DNA of 64,000 nucleotides from Croceibacterium segetis (GCF_011320115.1 NZ_JAANOZ010000009.1:62001-126000), one strand, 5' to 3'. Shown: positions 1 through 8,559, counted from the first letter of the stretch. The notes: a model not told the origin generated them from the letters alone. Translations and numbers: made by a program.

Positions 1-158
1 ATCACCACGTCGGGGGTGTTGTCCTTGATCCATGTCCGCACCCACTCGTAGCCGGCGAAAACCGGCGCCCAGTATTCGTCGCCCGTTTTGCCGAGGTCGA
101 TCGCCGCGCCGATCGCGGGCACGTGGCTGGTAGCGATGCCCGCCGTGATCCGCGCCAT
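1..158 (-). CDS. ligB: Protocatechuate 4,5-dioxygenase beta subunit (partial, runs off the window)
   Basis: Only the first 52 codons are inside the window; the gene continues past position 1. The visible N-terminus starts MARITAGIATSHVPAIGAA, the start expected of LigB/PmdB extradiol dioxygenases; the His in the SHVPAIG motif is a non-haem iron ligand in this family. The enzyme opens the protocatechuate (or gallate) ring between C4 and C5 in the cytoplasm, with LigA as partner. Its ATG shares one base with the TGA of ligA (TGATG), so the two are translationally coupled. Whether the substrate is protocatechuate or gallate cannot be decided from this fragment. Confidence 0.9.
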   Translation of the reverse strand, partial: MARITAGIATSHVPAIGAAIDLGKTGDEYWAPVFAGYEWVRTWIKDNTPDVV

Positions 159-559
159 CAGCCCTGGTCCCGCTTCGACTTCTGCCCCTCGGGCGAGCGC
201 CCGCCGGCGCGCATCATGGCGGCATACTCGTCGGGGGTCATCCCGGTCATCGAGCCGACCGCTTTCTGCGCGCTCCAGCCGTCGGTGTTCGAGAGCTTGA
301 CGAGGAAATAGATGTTGCCGCCGAGTTCGATCAATCCGTTGAAGTCGCGCGCGAGCACGGCCTGTTTCTGCTCCTCGGTCATCCGGAAACGGTCGAGATA
401 GGCGCGCTCGTCGGCCTTGAAGGCGTTACGATTGTCCTTGTCCATCAGCGACATGCAGAACTTGTGCAGGTGGTACGCCTGGCGGCTGCGCCGCGCGGTG
501 AACACGGTGGTGCCGGGAATGTCCTCGAGGTCTTCGAGCGGGTAGAGGCGCTGGCGCAT
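158..559 (-). CDS. ligA: Protocatechuate 4,5-dioxygenase alpha subunit
   Basis: A 133-residue protein matching LigA in length and motifs: an early DIPGTTVFT segment, a central YLDRF and VLARDFNGLIELGGN region, and the C-terminal GSMTGMTPDEYAAMMRAGGR signature. LigA is the small subunit that closes over the LigB active site. An AAAGG ribosome site lies about seven bases before the ATG. It is immediately upstream of ligB, the usual order. It places this end of the window in an aromatic (lignin-type) meta-cleavage locus that continues to the left. Confidence 0.93.
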   Translation of the reverse strand: MRQRLYPLEDLEDIPGTTVFTARRSRQAYHLHKFCMSLMDKDNRNAFKADERAYLDRFRMTEEQKQAVLARDFNGLIELGGNIYFLVKLSNTDGWSAQKAVGSMTGMTPDEYAAMMRAGGRSPEGQKSKRDQG

Positions 560-645
560 GGTTTGGCCTTTCTGGGTCCCGAGGGCGATGTCTACCAGCG
601 GCGGCCGGTGTTGTCTCGCCGGGTCTTGCCCGTTAGGGCGCGGCG

Positions 646-1215
646 GTGGAAGCCTTTCTCACCTCCGCGGCGCTCGTGGCCGTCGCCGAAATCGGCGACA
701 AGACACAGCTGCTGGCGATCGTGCTGGCGACGCGGTTCAAGCGGCCGTGGCCGATCATCGCCGGGATTTTCGTCGCCACGCTGGCGAACCACTTCCTCGC
801 CGCGCTGGTCGGCGAGCAGGCGGCGAATTTCCTCGAAGGGACCTGGTTCCGCTATCTCGTCGCCGCCTCGTTCATCGTCATGGCCGGGTGGACGCTGATC
901 CCCGACACCTTCGACGAGGACGGGCAAAAACCGGTCCGCTTCGGCGCCTTCCTGACCACGCTCGTCGCCTTCTTCCTCGTCGAGATGGGCGACAAGACCC
1001 AACTCGCCACGATCGCGCTGGCGGCCCGCTTCCACAGCGTCGTTCCGGTGATGGCCGGAACCACCCTCGGCATGCTGGTCGCCAACATTCCCGCGGTGCT
1101 ACTCGGCCACCAGGTGATCAAGCGCGTACCGCTCAAAACCGTGCGCCTGATCGCCGCGCTGATGTTCTTCGCCATCGGCCTGTGGCTGCTGGCTCAGACC
1201 GCCGGGCTGATCTAG
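646..1215 (+). CDS. UPF0016/GDT1-family membrane cation transporter (Mn2+ or Ca2+ type)
   Basis: A 189-residue integral membrane protein made of two homologous halves. Each half carries the family motif E-x-G-D-K-T-Q (AEIGDKTQ near residue 15, VEMGDKTQ near residue 110), the signature of the TMEM165/GDT1/MneA family, which exports Mn2+ or exchanges Ca2+/Mn2+ with protons. About six hydrophobic segments are visible. The start is a GTG; no strong alternative ATG exists upstream. I looked for a yybP-ykoY manganese riboswitch upstream and saw none. It runs tail to tail with the next gene. Confidence 0.9.
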   Translation: MEAFLTSAALVAVAEIGDKTQLLAIVLATRFKRPWPIIAGIFVATLANHFLAALVGEQAANFLEGTWFRYLVAASFIVMAGWTLIPDTFDEDGQKPVRFGAFLTTLVAFFLVEMGDKTQLATIALAARFHSVVPVMAGTTLGMLVANIPAVLLGHQVIKRVPLKTVRLIAALMFFAIGLWLLAQTAGLI

Positions 1216-1218
1216 CCG

Positions 1219-2085
1219 CTACTCGCCGTAGACGTTTCCTTTCGTCGCCTCGATGCTGATCGGTCCGACCAGCGAGGCGACGATTCCCGGGCGGTCGGGG
1301 GCGTCGGTGCGGCGGGCGTCCATCCGCATCTCGTTCATCGCGATATGCGCGGTGACGTGGCGGACGAACGGGACCACGCTGCCCTCGCCCCAGTCCTGAT
1401 GCTCGATGTCGAACTCGAGCGTGTCGCCGTGGATCGCGAAGTTCTCCAGAGCGCCCATCGTGTAGGGATTGTCGCATCGCCCGCAGGCGAGGCCGAACAG
1501 CTCACCGCCGTCCTGGCGGATGAGGAAATACTGCTTCTCGATCCCGACCCCGAAACCGAGCCACACGCCGACGACGTCGGCCGCGGCGAGCTGCCGCCAC
1601 GGCGCCGGCTGGTGGTACGGGGCCGGCGGTCCGCCTCCTCCACCGCCCGGACCCTTCACGATCGCCACCGGCGGCGAGCCCGGCGGCAGGCGAGCTTGCG
1701 GGTAGCCACCGGGCGTCGGCCCGCGCGGGTCCTTCACCGCGACCTGGACGAAGGTCCCGCCGCCGGGCCGCGTGCCGTGGATGACCAGCCTGCCCCCGTC
1801 GAGCTTCGCTTGCGCATGGTCCTCGCCAGCCAGCGAACCGTCGGGCGCGAGGTGGCGCACGGTGAAGGCGATGCCGGTGGTCTCGTCGAAGGTGCCGACC
1901 ACGCGCGCGAGCGTCGTCCCGTCGGCGCACGGGTCGCACTCGATGCCGCTGACCTTCGCGCCGTCGATGACGAATTCGTAGACCCGCGGGCCGATGGCCC
2001 AGCCGCCGCGGTAGTAATCGGCCGACTCGGCGCAGGCCGGAGCCGACACCCCCAGCGCCAGCAAGGCCATCAGGCTAACGCGCAT
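1219..2085 (-). CDS. Secreted protein of unknown function with two CxxC motifs
   Basis: A 288-residue protein with a clear signal peptide (cleavage probably after APACA). I do not recognise the family. Two Cys pairs of the form GIECDPC (near residue 50) and GLACGRC (near residue 200) sit in two halves separated by a Gly/Pro-rich linker, suggesting two related beta-rich domains with a metal- or disulfide-forming CxxC each. The start codon overlaps the 3' end of the upstream hydrolase by 11 bases, so the two are likely co-expressed. A role with the hydrolase in the periplasm is inferred only from that coupling. Confidence 0.75.
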   Translation of the reverse strand: MRVSLMALLALGVSAPACAESADYYRGGWAIGPRVYEFVIDGAKVSGIECDPCADGTTLARVVGTFDETTGIAFTVRHLAPDGSLAGEDHAQAKLDGGRLVIHGTRPGGGTFVQVAVKDPRGPTPGGYPQARLPPGSPPVAIVKGPGGGGGGPPAPYHQPAPWRQLAAADVVGVWLGFGVGIEKQYFLIRQDGGELFGLACGRCDNPYTMGALENFAIHGDTLEFDIEHQDWGEGSVVPFVRHVTAHIAMNEMRMDARRTDAPDRPGIVASLVGPISIEATKGNVYGE

Positions 2086-3208
2086 TCCCGTTCCCCCCGT
2101 TTTCGCGCGCCTCGCGCACGATTTGCTCGATCGCGTCGATCACCACCCGCGGCTTGGTGGCGTGGATGTAGTGCCCGGTGCCCGGGACCCGCGCGTTGAC
2201 CCCGCGCGTCGAGAGCGCCGCGAGCTCGTCGTGGCCCTGGTTCCACGCCGCTTCCTCCGCCGCGATCTCGCCTCGCGCCGTCGGCGGAAAGTCGAGCGGC
2301 GGCTGGAACTCGGTGCGGGTCAGCACCATCATCGGCATCGCGCCGTAGTTGCGCCGCGGATTGACCGTGACCTTTGAATCCCGCTCGAGCAGTTGCGGCG
2401 AACCGAAGAACATCATCGTGTCCCACGCCGCGAGGAGTTGCTCCTTGCTCGCGCCGGCGATCCGCCGGTCGAGCGCGGCGGCCAGCTCGGGCGGATAGCT
2501 CGGCGGCCACTGCGGGTGGAAGCACCCGTCGGGGTCGGGCCCTCCCGGCCGCAGAGTGCCGGCCTTCACCCCGGCCGCACAATGGCTGAACTGTTCGGTC
2601 AGCGGGTTGGGTAGCGAAAGCATGTAGCTCGCCTGCGCCGGCGCCGCCCTGGCGATGGCAGTGAGCTGGTCGGGAAACGCCGGATCGACCAGCACCATCC
2701 CGGCGACCTGCCCCGGTTCGCGGTCGGCGAAGAGCAGGCTCTCGTAGCCGCCGAGCGAATGGCCGACGAGCACGTAAGGCCCGGCGATCCCGCCGGCCTC
2801 GAGCGCCGCCTGCAGGTCGCCGACCGTCTCGTCGACCGCCTGCGGCCTGGGCGGCGGATCGCTGAAGCCGAACCCCGGCCGGTCCCACGCGCACACCCGC
2901 GTCGTCTTCGCGAGCTCCGGCTGGACCTTGCTCCAGGTCAGGCTCCAGTCGCCCGCGCCAGCGGTGAGGATCACCGTCGGGCCGCCCTGCCCCATGCAGA
3001 CCATGTGCAGCGCGCGCCCGTCGGGCAGGCGAACGGCGTCCGTGGCGTCGGCATACGGGACCAGCGAGGGGTCGGGGCTGGCGGGCAGCGGCTGCTGGGC
3101 GAGCGCGGGAGCGAAGGGGGCGGCCGCGGCCAACACAGCCGCCGAGGCGATCGCCCAGGGCCGCGCCTCGCTGCTCCCCCTTCGTCTCTCCGCCACCGCG
3201 TTTCCCAC
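2075..3208 (-). CDS. Secreted alpha/beta hydrolase
   Basis: A 377-residue alpha/beta-hydrolase-fold protein with an N-terminal export signal (hydrophobic run then FAPALAQ). The nucleophile elbow is GHSLGG, an oxyanion-type segment is AGAGDWS, and a late GTGHYIHATKP supplies the catalytic His; the acid residue is not certain. Ester or lactone hydrolysis in the periplasm is the likely activity; the substrate is unknown. It overlaps the downstream CxxC protein by 11 bases. An in-frame later ATG is possible, but the upstream start leaves a good signal sequence. Confidence 0.85.
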   Translation of the reverse strand: MGNAVAERRRGSSEARPWAIASAAVLAAAAPFAPALAQQPLPASPDPSLVPYADATDAVRLPDGRALHMVCMGQGGPTVILTAGAGDWSLTWSKVQPELAKTTRVCAWDRPGFGFSDPPPRPQAVDETVGDLQAALEAGGIAGPYVLVGHSLGGYESLLFADREPGQVAGMVLVDPAFPDQLTAIARAAPAQASYMLSLPNPLTEQFSHCAAGVKAGTLRPGGPDPDGCFHPQWPPSYPPELAAALDRRIAGASKEQLLAAWDTMMFFGSPQLLERDSKVTVNPRRNYGAMPMMVLTRTEFQPPLDFPPTARGEIAAEEAAWNQGHDELAALSTRGVNARVPGTGHYIHATKPRVVIDAIEQIVREARENGGNGNAR

Positions 3209-3353
3209 CGCCTGCTTATTTCACCGGCGGGCCGGGAGCGGAAGGGCCGTCGTGCGCTTGCCCGTCGGGGTTACAGATCGGCGATTTTCGATTCGCGAAA
3301 CCTGCCTCTGGCCGCAGTGCCTCGCGCCGCCGCCGCGACCTGCTTCCCGAATG

Positions 3354-3784
3354 CCTGAGTAGGTGCAAAAGCTCGGAATTCCGCGCTTCTCGCACGCACC
3401 CGGCGAACTTTCCGCGCTGCAGGACCGCCCGCCAGCGGCCGTCCACGAGGCGCTTGAGGAGCTCGTGATCTGTGACCTTTGCGGGTGACAGTGTCGCCCG
3501 TCTGTCGCCCGGCCCCGCTGCGGTGTCACCCGCCGCCCGGCCACCGCCAGCGCCGCGTCCCACGCCCGCGCGAACTCTTCCGCGCCGGGCTTGCGCCGCA
3601 AGCGATAAGCCGTCTCCCGCGCCATCCCGACCCGCGCCGCGGCGGCGGAGACCGATCCGGTCTCCGCCAGCACCCCGATGAACTCCGCCTGCCGCAACGC
3701 CGTCCACCCATCGGCGCGGCGCTTGAGCGGGACGGGGGTGAAGGCGGGAAGGCTTTTGGGTGGGGTGCGGGGAGAGTCGGGCAT
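3354..3784 (-). pseudogene. Frameshifted helix-turn-helix protein
   Basis: The first part, starting MPDSPRTPPKSLP at 3784, reads as a sphingomonad-type HTH protein with a DGWTALRQAEFIGVLAETGS segment and AAARVGMARETAYRLRRK as the recognition helix. After RRVTP this frame turns into low-complexity Ser/Arg. The expected continuation (KVTDHELLKRLVDGRW, then RNSELLHLLR) is in another minus-strand frame, from about 3480 down to 3354. This is a frameshift in a DNA-binding protein, a real pseudogene or a sequencing error in the GC-rich stretch near 3480-3530. Confidence 0.7.
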
Positions 3785-3878
3785 GTGTGGAACATAGGCA
3801 GAACATAGGCGTGTAGGAAAGGGGTTTTTGGTGCCTTCGAGCCACGCTTCCATCAGCGGGCCGAGTTGCCGGTCCGGC

Positions 3879-4337
3879 TCAGTCCGTTCGATTTGCCGCG
3901 CTCGTTGAAAGTGCCTGCCTCTCGGCGCCGCAACTAGCGAGCAGCTCCGCGATCCCCTCCTTGCTCAAGCTTTCGCGCAGCGTTCCGCAGGCCGTACCGT
4001 CCTCGCGCAGCATGACGACAAGCGGCAGACCCGAATTTCCGCGACCAAATCGCACCAACATCTCGCGCGCCTTCGCCAGGGAAACCTGCGTGACACCCAA
4101 TCGCGCTGCTTCAGGCGGCAAGCGTGCCGCACGATCGGTCCAGGCCAGCACCAGTCGATTGGGCGCGGCAGCGTTGGCGAGCACGGGGAGCTCACGCAAT
4201 TCAGCGACACAGGGAGCGCACCAATCCGCTCCGATCAAGATGATCATGCGTGCCGGCGCAGCCAAACCGTCGGCGGATGCATCGACCGGCATGGCCAGGA
4301 GCACCATCGCACTCGCCAAGGTTGACTTGCGCCGCAT
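3879..4337 (-). CDS. Periplasmic thioredoxin-like protein
   Basis: A 152-residue exported thioredoxin-fold protein: signal peptide ending DASA, then the active-site motif DWCAPC near residue 43, and a cis-Pro region SGLPLVV near residue 105. It probably reduces or shuffles disulfides, or acts as a TlpA-like reductant for periplasmic Cys. The ATG at 4337 is chosen because a GGTGGG ribosome site lies seven bases before it; a GTG at 4349 is the alternative. It is divergent from the TPR protein gene, with an AT-rich 90-base gap that should hold both promoters. Confidence 0.8.
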   Translation of the reverse strand: MRRKSTLASAMVLLAMPVDASADGLAAPARMIILIGADWCAPCVAELRELPVLANAAAPNRLVLAWTDRAARLPPEAARLGVTQVSLAKAREMLVRFGRGNSGLPLVVMLREDGTACGTLRESLSKEGIAELLASCGAERQALSTSAANRTD

Positions 4338-4430
4338 TATGTTACCCACCGAAACCGAAATCAGTTTGGAATTCCTCGGTAGTTAAAGCAACAACTGTCG
4401 AATTCGAAGCGGGCACTTCGGGGGAATGCC

Positions 4431-6437
4431 GTGATTCTAGCGCTCATCCTTGCTCTTGCGACCGCGAGCTCTGCCGCCGGCGCGACGCCAACCGAGGCGC
4501 CGGCCGCACAAACCGCTAACACGCTTCAACAGAAATTCGACGCGGCGACCCAAGCTGCCGTGAAGCGCGACTGCGACGAGGCGGTCAAACTTTTCGAAGC
4601 TCTCGAGCAAGGCGGAGGGGTCAGGCCGGGCAGCCTGCCGGCAGCGGCGATCGCCGTCAGGAAAGGCCAGTGCCTGATTGCACTCCGTCGCCGCGATGAG
4701 GGGAAGGAATCGATACTCAAAGGCCTTCCGGTTATCGAGGCCGCCGGCGCGAACTTCGTCAGCGACGTCTACGACGCGCAAAAGGCGCTCGGCGACGCAG
4801 CGTTCGCCGACTATGACTATGGCACCGCGCGAGCGCGCTATGAGGCGGCGCTCGCGCTGGTGGAGGGCCTCAACCGGCTGCCTGCCTTGGCCGCACTGTC
4901 GAAGAGCACCGCGTTCGACGGGACGAGCGCGCCGCTCGATTACGCGGCTGAAGGCCTGCGCATCATTGATGCGCAACCCATGCCAGACAAGGCCCTGCGC
5001 ACCGCATTCCTCACCATCCATGCCCGCGCTCTCCTTAACCAGGGTCAAGCCGGCCAAGCCTACGATGAACTGAAAGAGGCGCTGAAGCTGTCGGGTGGGC
5101 TAACCGACAAGATCACGATTACCGAGGCGACGATGCGCTCCGATCTCGCCCAGGCGGCTCTGCTCGATGGCCAACGTGACGCGGCGTATCGCTATCTTGC
5201 CTACACAGGCGCCGGACGGATCGCCGAATCTCCCTTCGCCATGGCACAAAACATGGATGTGCCCGTGTGCGGGAGCGAGACCGGCCTGCAGCCCGACGAC
5301 GACGCAGTGGTCGAGTTTTCGATCGGTCCCGATGGTTCGGTGTTCGGCGCGCAGACCGTCTACACGCGCGGCGGACCCGAGGTGGCCGCGGCTTTCGCCA
5401 AGTCGGTGCGGGAATGGTATTGGGATCCTGACCAGCTGGCGAAAATCCCGCCGTTCTACCTCCTCGCGACCCGCGTCGAACTGCGGTGCACGCGCGCCGG
5501 GGCCGACATTCCGGGAATAACCTCACCTCTCGCGGAACGCTTCTACAGCTGGGCAGCCGGGCAGATCGCCGTCCCTGCGAGCCCCGGCCAGGACATCGCG
5601 GTGGCGAGGAAGCTGCGCCAAATGCTCGCTTCTCCAGACGCCAAGGCTAACCCGGCTCGCTATGTCGCGATGGCGGGAGTGCTGAGCCAGGCCGACAGTC
5701 GCGCCGATGCCGAGACCGCGTCGTTGCTCGCCGATGCCTTGGCCACGGCCAGGAAAGCATCGTTGCCCACGGAGGTAATCGATGCCTTGCAAGTCTTTCA
5801 GGCCCTGTCGGACAGCCCCTGGACCAAGGACAAGGTCTCGCCCAAGCGCGACTTGCCGATCTTTGCGCGATCCTTGTTCCAACTGGCTGCCTCGCCGGGT
5901 CTATCGCAAGATGCGATCGCGGCCGGCACCCTTCGCCTGTCGGGAGCGAACCTGGCTCACTGGCTCGATAATCCGTCCGAAGTCACGGCCCAACTGGAGC
6001 TCGTGGCCGGCGATTCGCGCCTCAGTGAGCACCATCCCATGCGCCAGGCAGCCAATCTTCGCCTCGCCGATCTTGCCGCAGAGGCAGGCCAGACCGAAAC
6101 GGCGCGGAGTTTCTTTGAGCGAACCGGCCTCACCGAGGAGCAATGTTCGCTGCTTGGCGTCAAGCCGGCCCTGACCAAGTCTCACGCCTCGTCCAGCGAC
6201 TATCCCACAAAAGCTCTGATGTACGGGTTCGAAGGTTGGACCAAGGTCGAGTATGACGTGAAGGCCAATGGCACCACCGTGGGCGGACGCACGCTGATGG
6301 CTTATCCGCCTTTCGTATTCAGTGATGGCGCCTCGGCCATGACCAAGGATTTCGTCTTCGATAAGAGTTATCGCCCGGGGGACAGCGTTGCGTGCACCGC
6401 AGATCGGCAAAGCATCAATTTCCGGATCCCCCGCTAG
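4431..6437 (+). CDS. Secreted TPR-rich protein with TonB-C-like tail
   Basis: A 668-residue protein with a short signal peptide, GTG start preceded by GGGGGA. The first 300 residues are alpha-helical, repeat-like (TPR style: RAxxxYxxAL, AxLNQGQAGQAYDELKEAL). Around residues 290-345 there is a beta segment VEFSIGPDGSVFGAQTV, and at the very end a second one, VEYDVKANGTTVGGRTL; both resemble the TonB C-terminal fold found in sphingomonad secreted proteins. Function unknown; a periplasmic scaffold is a guess. No partner beyond the divergent thioredoxin-like gene is evident. Confidence 0.75.
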   Translation: MILALILALATASSAAGATPTEAPAAQTANTLQQKFDAATQAAVKRDCDEAVKLFEALEQGGGVRPGSLPAAAIAVRKGQCLIALRRRDEGKESILKGLPVIEAAGANFVSDVYDAQKALGDAAFADYDYGTARARYEAALALVEGLNRLPALAALSKSTAFDGTSAPLDYAAEGLRIIDAQPMPDKALRTAFLTIHARALLNQGQAGQAYDELKEALKLSGGLTDKITITEATMRSDLAQAALLDGQRDAAYRYLAYTGAGRIAESPFAMAQNMDVPVCGSETGLQPDDDAVVEFSIGPDGSVFGAQTVYTRGGPEVAAAFAKSVREWYWDPDQLAKIPPFYLLATRVELRCTRAGADIPGITSPLAERFYSWAAGQIAVPASPGQDIAVARKLRQMLASPDAKANPARYVAMAGVLSQADSRADAETASLLADALATARKASLPTEVIDALQVFQALSDSPWTKDKVSPKRDLPIFARSLFQLAASPGLSQDAIAAGTLRLSGANLAHWLDNPSEVTAQLELVAGDSRLSEHHPMRQAANLRLADLAAEAGQTETARSFFERTGLTEEQCSLLGVKPALTKSHASSSDYPTKALMYGFEGWTKVEYDVKANGTTVGGRTLMAYPPFVFSDGASAMTKDFVFDKSYRPGDSVACTADRQSINFRIPR

Positions 6438-6519
6438 CGCACGTTCCGCGTCGCCGCAGTGTGGTGGCGCAGCCGATCGTCGGCGACCGACAGTTCGAAG
6501 CCTGTTGTCGAAGACCGCG

Positions 6520-6557
6520 GCGCAAAAAGAAGAGCCGGCGGATCGCTCCGCCGGCTC
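6520..6557 (-). terminator. Rho-independent terminator of the GYYD-repeat gene
   Basis: Perfect 11-bp stem GAGCCGGCGGA / TCCGCCGGCTC with a TCGC/GCGA loop (6532-6557). On the minus strand it is followed by TTCTTTTTG, so it ends transcription coming from the gene at 6585-7919. Confidence 0.85.
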
Positions 6558-6584
6558 CCTTGTCGTAACGTTCGTTCCGCAGCT

Positions 6585-7919
6585 TTACTGCGCGCTGATG
6601 CGCAGGCGCTGGTTCAGTCGGTCGATCCTGAGCTGCAGCGTCATTTCGTCGCGCGCCGACAGGTTGCCCTGACGGTCGTGGCGCATCCGCCGTTCGGCCG
6701 TGCGGATGAGCCTCAGCTCGCGCTGGGCGCCGGCAGCTTCGCGGTAGCTTAGCGTATGCTGGGCCTGCGCGCTGCGGACGTACTGGCCGAGGCCGGTGAG
6801 CTGCGACCGGATCGCGGGGCGGTCGTCCCCGTAGTTCCCGTTCGTCGCCAGACCGGTCGCGACCCAACGGCCGCGGCTGTCGTAGTAGCCCGAGGTTTCG
6901 CCCGCATGCCAGCGGCCGGCGGTGTCGTAGTAGCCGGGCTGGCGATCGGCGATCCACATGCCGTTGGCATCGCGATGGCCGAGAGCGGTTCCTTCGATCC
7001 AGCGGCCGCGCGCGTCGTAATGGCCGATGGTCACCCCTGCGACCCAGCGGCCGCGATCGTCGTAATGGCCGCTGGCGGTGCCGGCGGTCCAATCGCCGCG
7101 CTCGTCGTAATAGCCGTTGGACGAAGCCGGGATCCAGCGGTTCTGGCTGTCGTAGCGGCCGCTGGCCGAGCCATCCTCACGCTGGGGGACCCAGTTGCGG
7201 CGCTCGTCGTAATAGCCGTTCGGCGCGCCCGCGACCCAGGTGTTGTCGCGGTCGTAATAGCCCGTGGCCCGGCCCTGCGAGACCGACATGGCGTGCCACT
7301 GGCCCTGCGTGTCGTAATAGCCGTAGGCGTCGGCGCGGCGGGCCGGCTGCGTGCTGACGCTGATGGCGATCCAGCGGCCGCGATCGTCGTAACGGCCGTT
7401 GTCCGAGCCCTGCACCCAGGTATCGTCGCGGTTGTAGTAGCCGTTGGCGGAGGCCGGCACCCATTCGCCCTGCGAACGGTAGTCACCGTAATTGTCGCCC
7501 GAACCGCTGTTCATCAGCCAGGTGTTGTTATCGCCGTAACGGCCGTTCGGTCGGCCTTCGACCCACCCGCCGTCGCGGTCGTAATAGCCGCGGGCGTCGT
7601 TCGCGGCGACACCGGTGGCGTGCCAGCGGTTGGCCTGGTCGTAATAGCCGTAGGCGTCGCGGCACTCGCGGCCCGGCCTGGCGAGCTGGTTGCCGACGAG
7701 CGCGCCGGCGGCGGCGCCGATGATGGTGCCGAGGGTCTTGTCGCCGTGGCCGGCGACGACGTTGCCGAGAACGCCGCCAACTCCGGCACCTGCGACGGTG
7801 GCGACGACGCGGGTCGAGCTCTGCTGAGCGCAAGTGGCCTGCGAGCGCGATTGGGCGCTGGCGATGGACGGGACGAGAGTGACCGCGGCGATGCTCGCCG
7901 CGAAAAGAAATTTACGCAT
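6585..7919 (-). CDS. Exported glycine-zipper protein with tandem GYYD...RW repeats
   Basis: A 444-residue exported protein: signal peptide ending ASAQ, then a glycine-zipper segment (AGAGVGGVLGNVVAG, GTIIGAAAGALVGN) of the kind that inserts into or spans membranes in outer-membrane lipoprotein-like proteins. Residues ~90-365 are a tandem array of about 15-residue units with consensus G-Y/H-Y-D-x-x-G-R-W-x-x-G. A charged helical tail (RAERRMRHDRQG... LRIDRLNQRLRISAQ) follows. The start at 7919 is chosen because the signal peptide begins there. A long open frame on the opposite strand is a shadow of the repeats. Probably cell-envelope associated; molecular role unknown. Confidence 0.85.
   Translation of the reverse strand: MRKFLFAASIAAVTLVPSIASAQSRSQATCAQQSSTRVVATVAGAGVGGVLGNVVAGHGDKTLGTIIGAAAGALVGNQLARPGRECRDAYGYYDQANRWHATGVAANDARGYYDRDGGWVEGRPNGRYGDNNTWLMNSGSGDNYGDYRSQGEWVPASANGYYNRDDTWVQGSDNGRYDDRGRWIAISVSTQPARRADAYGYYDTQGQWHAMSVSQGRATGYYDRDNTWVAGAPNGYYDERRNWVPQREDGSASGRYDSQNRWIPASSNGYYDERGDWTAGTASGHYDDRGRWVAGVTIGHYDARGRWIEGTALGHRDANGMWIADRQPGYYDTAGRWHAGETSGYYDSRGRWVATGLATNGNYGDDRPAIRSQLTGLGQYVRSAQAQHTLSYREAAGAQRELRLIRTAERRMRHDRQGNLSARDEMTLQLRIDRLNQRLRISAQ
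6865..7655 (-). repeat. Coding tandem repeat, ~45-bp units (15 residues)
   Basis: About fifteen imperfect copies of a 45-base unit (consensus GYYDxxGRWxxGxxx) inside the exported glycine-zipper protein. Five consecutive copies near 6880-7110 keep exactly 15 residues; others carry 4-5 residue insertions. Tyr, Asp and Trp positions are the most constant. Confidence 0.85.
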
Positions 7920-8221
7920 GGGGATAGGCTCCCGGAACCGGATGGCTCCTGCTTCCAAAAGCCCAAATGGCTTGTCGCGCCATTTGTTCCCATGCGAGCC
8001 GTATTATTATTAGAGTCAAGTTACGGGATTGGATATTTTTTATCTTTTTCAATCGTAAAAAAGTAGCGAGTCCCATCTTTATTTTTTACAGAACTTGGGC
8101 ATTAAGAGTCAGCCCTTGAATCGCCGGCACTTTGTTCCCATTTGGGTGCTACCGGCGCCTGCAGACGTAAGCCCCGCCGGCTGAGAGACCCGCGCGCTCC
8201 CGCTTACCACGGAGTGCCATC
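7920..8221. promoter_or_regulatory. AT-rich divergent intergenic region
   Basis: About 300 bases without a gene between the repeat-protein gene (minus) and the small protein at 8222 (plus). Positions 8000-8095 are much more AT-rich than the surroundings (runs such as GGATATTTTTTATC and ATTTTTTACAG) and contain an imperfect inverted pair GATTG...CAATC. A TTGTTCCCAT motif occurs twice (near 7985 and 8132). This is where promoters and regulator sites for both genes should lie; no specific regulator can be named. Confidence 0.45.
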
Positions 8222-8425
8222 ATGACTCGCAAGCCCGTTTCCAAAGCGCCCGCCCAGGAGTGGGAAAACGAAGGCGGCAGCGTCAAGCCGACCGTTTCGC
8301 CCGAAGAGCTCGGCGTGACTCGTGTCCTGAGCGAGACATTCGTCGTCGGCGGATATTCGTACACCAACCTGGCGGACGCCGTCGCCCAGGGGCGACGGAT
8401 GCAAAAGCAAGGTGTCGGACTGTGA
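8222..8425 (+). CDS. Small soluble hypothetical protein
   Basis: 67 residues, hydrophilic, no known domain. A GGAG ribosome site sits eight bases before the ATG. The last codons overlap the start of the next tiny gene (GTGA), which supports both as real. Sequence ends GRRMQKQGVGL. Function unknown. Confidence 0.6.
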   Translation: MTRKPVSKAPAQEWENEGGSVKPTVSPEELGVTRVLSETFVVGGYSYTNLADAVAQGRRMQKQGVGL

Positions 8426-8517
8426 GCCCGCGTGAGGCCGAGAAGCCCGCCTATTTCGCGGTGCTGGCCCCCCTGGCCGGCTTCGCGTTGCTGATCTGGT
8501 GGATGCTGGCGCGCTGA
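8422..8517 (+). CDS. 31-residue single-pass membrane peptide
   Basis: GTG start overlapping the stop of the upstream 67-residue gene (GTGA). The product begins MSPREAEKPAYFAVLAPL and then has one hydrophobic helix (AGFALLIWWMLAR), typical of small membrane proteins. Translational coupling and the membrane helix are the support; function unknown. Confidence 0.5.
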   Translation: MSPREAEKPAYFAVLAPLAGFALLIWWMLAR

Positions 8518-8523
8518 TCGCGC

Positions 8524-8559
8524 GAAACGAAAAGGGCCGACGGATCGCTCCGCCGGCCC
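8524..8559 (-). terminator. Terminator of the rplK-rplA operon
   Basis: Stem GGGCCGACGGA / TCCGCCGGCCC (one G-T pair) with a TCGC loop at 8534-8559. On the minus strand it is followed by TTTTCGTTTCG, so it terminates transcription leaving rplA. Confidence 0.8.

Noticed and set aside
560-645. Possible manganese (yybP-ykoY) riboswitch before the UPF0016 transporter
   Set aside because: The short 86-base gap lacks the conserved loops and stems of that riboswitch.
6756-8066. 436-codon plus-strand frame opposite the GYYD-repeat gene, and the regular repeats as a possible CRISPR
   Set aside because: The repeat belongs to the coding sequence on the minus strand, with 45-base codon-phased units and no spacers; the opposite frame is its shadow.
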